Shown here: positions 58,501 to 64,000 of the stretch, piece by piece
Layout of the letters: each line of letters opens with the position of its first letter
How positions within the stretch are numbered: the first letter of the stretch is position 1
Assembly: GCA_016800925.1 (NCBI GenBank)
Contig: JABCPU010000377.1
Location: 1 to 64,000 of the forward strand
Source of the DNA: Suillus spraguei
Taxonomy: Eukaryota > Basidiomycota > Agaricomycetes > Boletales > Suillaceae
Reading direction: 5' to 3'
Length of the DNA stretch: 64,000 nucleotides
Notes under the pieces: model-generated
Databases searched by the model: none
Seen by the model: the letters and a program-made list of their open reading frames with translations, nothing else
What the model was told of the DNA's origin: nothing
Made by a program: the position numbers and the translations under genes

Positions 58501-60223
58501 CGTCTCCACTGCACAAACTGACGTACAAGTACTGTTACAATCGTACGTACCCCTATTCATTTTCCCTTTTGTTCCTTTACTTGTATATCTTGTCACATGA
58601 CTCTGACTCATATGCTCAATGCATCTGTACGATACATGCCTTCCTTATTAGGATACGCAGTTACGTTCTCACGGTTACTTGGTCTGTGCGCACATATTGG
58701 CCTATTTAAGCACAGTGTACTTGTAGTAGATTCCCTACTTTAATCTTACTGGGTTTTACCTGGAATCTCCTTCGCTTAGGTCTCCAACCTAAGTCGTCTT
58801 GAATCGTCTCTAAGTCTAAGCACTCCTTAGCCTTAGTCTCTATTCTCGCGGATACCTCTTAGACTTGTCTTTGAGGCTGAACCCTTGATCGTACTCAGAA
58901 CGCATTCCTTGTACTTTCACCTTGTCCTCTTTTGGACATTGTAAGAACTTCCCAGCAGGCCGTCTGTGTCTTTTCACTGTCGCTGGTGACACCATCCCAG
59001 TTCATAACAAGTACCAGATAGACCCCAACACCACAGAGAAGATTAGGCCGGTCAGACACTATCCAAAGTGGACCCCAGACACCAAAACGCACATTGCAGA
59101 CAAACCAGAGAGAGCAGTGGATGAAGACTTATCGGCAGAAGAAGACATAAGAGCATACTTGGACGGATCTTCGATCAAAGGAGGAGTGGGGGCAGCAGCA
59201 GTGATCATGCGAGGCAAAGAAGTGATTAAGAGTTGGAGATTCTACCTGGGCAAGGACACGGAGCACACGGTGTATGAAGGAGAGCTTGTGGGAATGATTC
59301 TGGCGGTTCAGCTTCTAAAAGAAGAGGGAGGAGAAAGGGGGGGTACCATGTCACTGGGGGTAGACAATCAGGCAGCCATCCACGCAACATCAGCCTTCCG
59401 TTCACAACCGGGACACTACCTGATGGACATGTTCCACGACGACCTACGCAGGGTCATCCCAGCCAACGATGGAAGGAAACTCATCATCAGGTGGACGCCA
59501 GGGCATAAGGGCATCCCGGGCAATGAAGCAGCGGATGAGCAGGCGAAAGAGGCAGCGAGAGGGAAATCATCGGGAATGAACGAACTCCCGAAATCCTTGC
59601 TAACAAAACACGGCGAAACCAAGGAACTGCCACGTAAGTCAGCGATCAAACAGACATACCACCGCAGAATAAAGGATGAGGCGACGGAAATAGCAAACAA
59701 CTCACCAAGGTTCACTGCCCTGCGCACCATAGACCAGTCAGCTCCTTCCAACAAATTCGCTGCAAAAACCGCATCGTTACCAAGGAAGCACAGCTCGCTC
59801 CTCTTTCAGCTCAGAACGGGTCATATAGCGCTCAACAAACACCTACACCAGATATCGAAGAGCCAATCAGCCAAGTGCAAAAACTGCAACGTGCACGAGG
59901 AAACAGTACATCATTTCCTACTAGTATGCCCCACCTTCACCAGACAGAGAGACGCCATGCGTCTCAAAGTAGGCCCGCGCAAATACAATATCAAGCACTT
60001 GCTCAACAATACTCAAGGAATGAGAGCGACCCTGAAATACATCGCACGTACAAGACGCTTCGAGCAGACTTTCGGAGATGTTACCCCCCCAAGGAAAAAG
60101 AGGAAAGGAGAGAATAATAGAATGAAACCAAACCCAAACATAACCGCTTGCCTCCTCACAGGCATCACAGTTCCCGCCCACGCCGGAACCATTGTCAAGA
60201 CGCTACCAAGACAAGATATATAG
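55572..60223 (+). pseudogene. LINE ORF2: endonuclease, reverse transcriptase, RNase H
   Basis: Endonuclease first (IWQQNLRKLL, ACIQEPYLN, MWMGDFNHHHPLW, VTDHFPIIT), then a linker with stops at 56598 (TAA), 56706, 56733 and 56904 (all TGA), then RT (KAPGLNGI, YRPITLLD, LFLDVKVAFPS, GLDQGCPLSP, catalytic GFLDDVAL near 57735). A solo LTR follows at 58533-59009. After it come RNase H (AYLDGSSIKGG, YEGELVGM, GVDNQAA, WTPGHKGIPGNEAAD) and a C-terminal HHCC motif (CKNCNVHEETVHHFLLVC). The frame of the RT part and the RNase H part are continuous once the LTR and one copy of AGTAC are left out. LFLDVKGAF is usual; Gly is Val here. Confidence 0.9.
58533..59009 (+). repeat. Solo gypsy LTR inside LINE ORF2
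   Basis: 477-bp copy of the LTR at 3498 and 10660, TGTTAC...ATAACA, flanked by AGTAC on both sides (58528-58532 and 59010-59014). A solo LTR is left when the two LTRs of an inserted element recombine. It keeps the TATTTAAG and ACTTTAATCTT signals. Confidence 0.95.
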
Positions 60224-60393
60224 AGTAAATACCAAGGTACATACATGTAGGAGATGTCCAACATAGGGCTTAGCCCCAATGGACAATAAACAAGGATTAA
60301 AATAAAATAAAAAATAAAAAAAATGCCAATATGTTCATTACAGCGCTCGGTAAAGTTCGGTAAAATCGGCTAATCTATCTAGCCAACGATGGA

Positions 60394-60420
60394 GTCAGCT
60401 GGCATTGGGTATCAGAGTCT
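60394..60420 (+). other. Possible LTR end and initiator-tRNA primer site
   Basis: CAGCTGGCATTGGGTATCAGAGTC contains GGTATCAGAG, the core of primer sites complementary to initiator tRNA, two bases after a CA that could be an LTR end. No gag follows, because Harbinger-like sequence begins near 60490. Treat as a relic. Confidence 0.35.
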
Positions 60421-61246
60421 GAATACCAATGCCTGCTGCTCGCCAACATGTACGCCGTTCTGCAAGACTATGAGCAAACCCTGGGACTCGTCTAAAGGCG
60501 ATGGAGCCGCCCTCCCATATGTCTGCATCCCGTGGAAGAGGGAATTCTCGAGGACGTGGGTCCAATTCCCCTCACATACTAGCCCCTAGGTCTGCCACAC
60601 CCAAGATCATTGTCCATTGGACTAGAGCCTCCGATCTCCATCGCACTGACACTCTTGTGCAGCACCTTATCACTCATCCGTCCGATGCCCATGTACTATT
60701 CTATGAAGGTAAAAAAACTGCAGCTCATACTAATGAGGAGCGCCCTTCTGGAAAGGACAAGGGGGAAATCTATTGAGTCATAGCAAGACTGATATTTGAG
60801 AACGACTCAGAGTATTCGGTGGTGTATGCTGAGGAGTCAAAGAAATTTGACGTAGCGGTGGGCAACCGAATTACTTCATAAGTGTTTGAATTATTCACCA
60901 TTGTAGCTACTAATTTAATTTTTAAAAGCCTTAAAAATCATTCAAGGAGCAACTAAGCCTAAGCAAGTTCAACAAGACTGGCACTGGCATCACTCCGCTT
61001 GATGAAAATGTGGCAGCCAACCTACATAGTAAGTGTTTTTTGCTGTTGCTTTTTATTTTATTTTATTCATTGAACTTTCAGAGCAAGTGCTAGCTGAATT
61101 CCCATGGTATGACCAGCTTCATCCTTTCCTCTTCTCCAATCCCACCTTTGGCACTAAAATATTTATGTCCCAACCGGGAGTCGATCATGCCACTGATTTC
61201 TACACCCTGGTCCATCCACATGGGAGGGCCAATACCTCTGCCTGCC

Positions 61247-62235
61247 AAGATACTGGTGACTGTCGGCTCCTTCCCTCAAACCGTCAGCTCCAGCCTGAGG
61301 GGGAGTCCCTCCTTTCCAGGCCTGCAACATTTTTGGCTGAGCAAGACGTCCTGATGAGCGGTTCTCGTCAGCAGCAGCAACCACAGCCATCCACTCCTGA
61401 TCTGTTCCCAGTGAGTACCGCAAGTCCCTTCTCACTCTCACTCTCACACACAACCACAGCCATCCACTCCTGATCCGTTCCCAGTACTGCAAATCCCTTC
61501 TCACTCTCACTCTCACACTGTTACAATTGTACGTGCCCCTATTCATTTTCCTTTTGTCCTTACTTTGTATATTATGTAACATGATTCCGACTCATATGCT
61601 CAACACATCTGTACTATAGTTGCCTTCCTTCTTTGGATATGCACTTACATTCTCATGTCTCTCTTGGTCCGTGTGCACATATTGGCTTATTTAAGCACAT
61701 TGTATTACACTTGTATACTTCACTTTAATCTTACTGGGTTTTACCTGGAATATCCCTCGCTTAGGTCTCCAACCTAAGTCGTCTGAATCATCTCTAAGTC
61801 TGAGCACTCCTTAGCCTTAGTCTTTATTCTACCAATCATCTAAGAGTCACGACTCTTTGATTGAACCCTTGATCCTACTCGGAACACTTCCTTGTAGTAG
61901 CCTCGTTCTCTTTTGAGCGTAGTCGAACTTCCCAGCAGACTGGCTGTGTCTTATCACTGTCGCTGGTGACGCCATCCCAGTTTGTAACACACACACAATC
62001 GTACCTGCATGCTCACAGCCCTTGCCAAGATACTGGTGACTGTCGGCTCCTTCCCTCAAACCATCAGCTCCAGCCTGAGGGGGAGTCCCTCCTTTCCAGG
62101 CATGCAGCATCTTTGGCCGAGCAAGACATCCTGATGAGTGGTTCTTGTCAGCAGCAGCAACCACAGCCATCCACTCCTGATCCATTCCTAGTGCTGCAAG
62201 TCCCTTCTCACTCTCACTCTCACACAATCACAGCC
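61247..62235 (+). repeat. Direct duplication inside the Harbinger accessory gene
   Basis: About 61247-61470 (GCCAAGATACTGGTGACTGT...TCACTCTCACTCTCACAC) is repeated at about 62029-62230 with few changes, and a short third piece lies at 61450-61518. The solo LTR sits between the copies. Confidence 0.8.
61519..61989 (+). repeat. Solo gypsy LTR in Harbinger accessory gene
   Basis: 471-bp member of the same LTR family, more diverged (TGTTACAATTG...TTTGTAACA). It is flanked by CACAC on both sides (61514-61518 and 61990-61994); the duplication is less certain because the site is a CA repeat. TATTTAAG and ACTTTAATCTT are kept. Confidence 0.88.
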
Positions 62236-63339
62236 ATGCCATCCCCTCCCTTCACACCATTCTGACCTTCCTTACTATGCTGGCGCCAACATCAACAATC
62301 CAGACAGCAACCTTTATAATGATCCTGACACTGACACTGACGACAATGACCAAGGTCCTCTCTTTACCTCCCTTGGCAATGTGCTGGACACATTGGGAAG
62401 GGATGTCAATATGTATGACAGCGATGGCAAGATGGAGTTCAACTCCTCCTATCGTCATGTCATCAGTCTTGATAGTCCCCCCAAAGTGGTGGGACACAAG
62501 TGCCAGTATGCAGTGTCACCGTCACCTCCTCCATCTGAATGAAACTCATTCGTTCTCCCCTGGAAACCACAGACGCCTACACACCACAGTCATGCAGCAT
62601 TTGGCGCCTCTGGCACTATCTTGTCTGGTGGCCAAGCACCATGCAGACCTTCCTTGTTTGCCTCATCTTCGGGAATATCACACAGCCTCTCTACTCCCTC
62701 GTCGACACCATCCTCATCACCCTACCCACCATCCGGCTATCACATTGCGCCGACAGGATCACAGACTTCGCTTTCTGCCAAGCTGCAGAGCTCCATGAGC
62801 TTGAGGAAGAAGAGAACATTGGTGATGGACGTGCAGGAACGCATTACCATGGTGAACGACAACATTCAGAGCATGTGAAGCAACATGTCTGAGCACCAAC
62901 AATTGAAGAACGAGCGCTACACCATCAAGATGGACTACCAGATGAAGAAGAAGGAATTCCAGTGGTGCTGTGAGTCCCACTCGCATGAGGTCCTGCTCTC
63001 ATCTACTGTGTACCTCTGTGAGCAGGAGGCAAAGGATAAGGAGATCCTTTGCCTCCAGGCTGCAGCTGCTCTGCAGGACAAGGAGGCTGAGACCTGGCAT
63101 CTCAAGATCCAATATGAGACTATGATGCACGGTGTAGGTGGGAATGTTGCTGGTGCCTCGTCCTCATCATCAGGCTGATTTTATGTCGCATATTTTTGTC
63201 CTTGTTGTCATGTCAATTTTAGCATCTCATAGTTACTTTGCTGCTTTATTCTGATATATACATTTTACATACATCTCCTGAATCTCTTGTAGTAGTACAT
63301 ATACCTTCTGATTGCCAATGTAGTTCTGGTTTTTTCAAG

Positions 63340-64000
63340 CTACCCTTCCCTATGTTCAGCTCTTGAGTAAGGACTGTCAAACAGTTGATCCATCATCCTC
63401 AAACAAGAAGCTTGCCCTGGAGTGCCCTCATATGATGTGTCACCTACAACTTCATCTCCATCAGGCTCTTCAATCTCTTGAGCTGCAAATTCCCTGGCCT
63501 CCCTTTCAGCCCACCTCTGAGAATGGGAGAATTTTGGATTCTGCTTGTGATGGTGAGCTTCAAATCTGATGATCATGTTGTGCAAGATGATGCAGCACAT
63601 AATCCAATGGACAGCTATCTGAAGCTCTCTTTCTGTGTGAATATTGAGACAAAGCTCTTGGAGGGATTGGAACTGGCCCTTAAGAGCAGCAAATGCATGC
63701 TCAACACATACACGAACCTGAATAAAAATAAAAATAAAAATCAGCAACCTATCAGAATAAATAAATAAAATCAACTCACTATAGAAAGATGATAATTAAA
63801 TGTCTTTTGATCCTTTGTCAGCCTTCCATTGTGGGGCTTCTTGAAAGGGACTATGCACCACTTCTCAAGTGGGTATGCACTGTCAGCCCAAACCCAATGG
63901 CCATCTGGTAAAAGAGCATCATGCTGCTCATGGAGATGAGTTGATCGGAAAGCATAGGCATGATGGACACTTCCAGGATAACCAAGAGCATAATCAACAA
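63340..64000 (-). CDS. PIF/Harbinger DDE transposase, C-terminal part (runs off the window)
   Basis: Cut-and-paste transposase of the DDE_4/Harbinger superfamily. Exon 64000-63780 (continuing outside) and exon 63717-63340 are joined in phase across a 62-nt intron (63779-63718). Visible motifs: DGHWVWADSAYPLEKW (second catalytic Asp), PFKKPHNGRLTKDQKTFNYHLS, and VRVCVEHAFAALKGQFQSLQEL with the third acidic residue (Glu). The C-terminal tail is acidic and Ser-rich. The visible part has no stops or shifts, so this gene is better preserved than the rest of the element. The first catalytic Asp and the N-terminus would lie to the right of the window. Confidence 0.85.

Larger units (their letters stand above)
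53508..60321 (+). mobile_element. Full-length LINE with 13-bp target duplication
   Basis: Non-LTR element (APE-type endonuclease, RT, RNase H). The target duplication AATGCCAATATGT is at 53495-53507 and 60322-60334. The 3' end is an A-rich tail of AAATAAAA type (about 60286-60321). ORF1 and ORF2 are both present. A solo LTR (58533-59009) is inserted near the end of the RT part. Apparent nonsense changes make it inactive. Confidence 0.92.
60489..63178 (+). pseudogene. PIF/Harbinger accessory (Myb/SANT-like) gene, decayed
   Basis: Partner protein that in PIF/Harbinger elements binds DNA and helps the transposase into the nucleus. The N-terminal part reads SASRGRGNSRGRG, VHWTRASDLHRTDTLVQHL (a Myb/SANT-like start), FENDSEYSVVYAEE, then after an intron QVLAEFPWYDQLHPFLF. 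A Gln/Ser/Pro-rich middle carries a duplication and a solo LTR. After 62240 come NINNPDSNLYNDPDTDTD, SPPKVVGHKC, then helical C-terminal parts (MKKKEFQWCC, KDKEILCLQAAAALQDKEAE) ending at TGA 63176-63178. Stops at 60774 and 62540 and at 62877 break it. It converges with the transposase gene at 63340. Confidence 0.6.

Overview
The window looks like a transposon-rich accessory region of a filamentous basidiomycete (Agaricomycetes). The evidence is the many 45-60 nt GT-AG introns, chromodomain Ty3/gypsy, copia, LINE, hAT and PIF/Harbinger elements, and WD40 proteins of a style I associate with Boletales such as Suillus or Pisolithus. The order is inference from memory, not a search result.

Left arm (1-14.6 kb) is a nest of retroelements. 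It holds a decayed gypsy Gag-protease fragment (minus), a copia pol fragment (minus), one long self-primed chromovirus-type gypsy element (3498-11133) with gag, a frameshifted pol ending in a chromodomain and an extra post-pol frame with a second zinc knuckle, then a broken LINE (minus) that itself carries a 936-bp insertion. The gypsy element has no target duplication and lies between two unrelated elements, so it looks like a recombination product.

14.8-18 kb has an intact ten-exon aldehyde dehydrogenase gene (minus, 500 aa) facing a decayed inverted paralogue that has lost the catalytic Cys. 19.4-20.3 kb is a small field of tRNA-like tandem repeats with T-run terminators, a 17-bp minisatellite and a GC-rich palindromic repeat.

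20.6-37.2 kb is the most distinctive part: an array of units encoding very small secreted proteins (70-83 aa) with a near-invariant signal peptide, a fast-changing mature part and six Cys ending in Cys-Trp-x-Cys-Cys. There are five intact genes, one pseudogene and one unit that has lost its gene. A degenerate WD40 gene (minus), decayed copies of an unknown gene and a hAT transposase relic are interspersed.

37.2-53.5 kb carries ordinary genes among degenerate repeats: a Dma1/Chfr-type FHA-RING ubiquitin ligase (minus, 516 aa), two paralogous multi-span membrane proteins, and an intact four-exon WD40 gene (608 aa) with a short tandem repeat and a conserved Cys-rich tail.

53.5-64 kb is again mobile: a full-length LINE with a 13-bp target duplication and A-rich tail, interrupted by a solo LTR of the same gypsy family, then a PIF/Harbinger element (Myb-like accessory gene, plus; DDE transposase, minus, running off the right edge) with another solo LTR. 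Many element frames are broken by apparent CGA-to-TGA changes, which suggests C-to-T deamination acting on repeats. Splice models were made by hand from GT/AG sites, reading frame and paralogue comparison.
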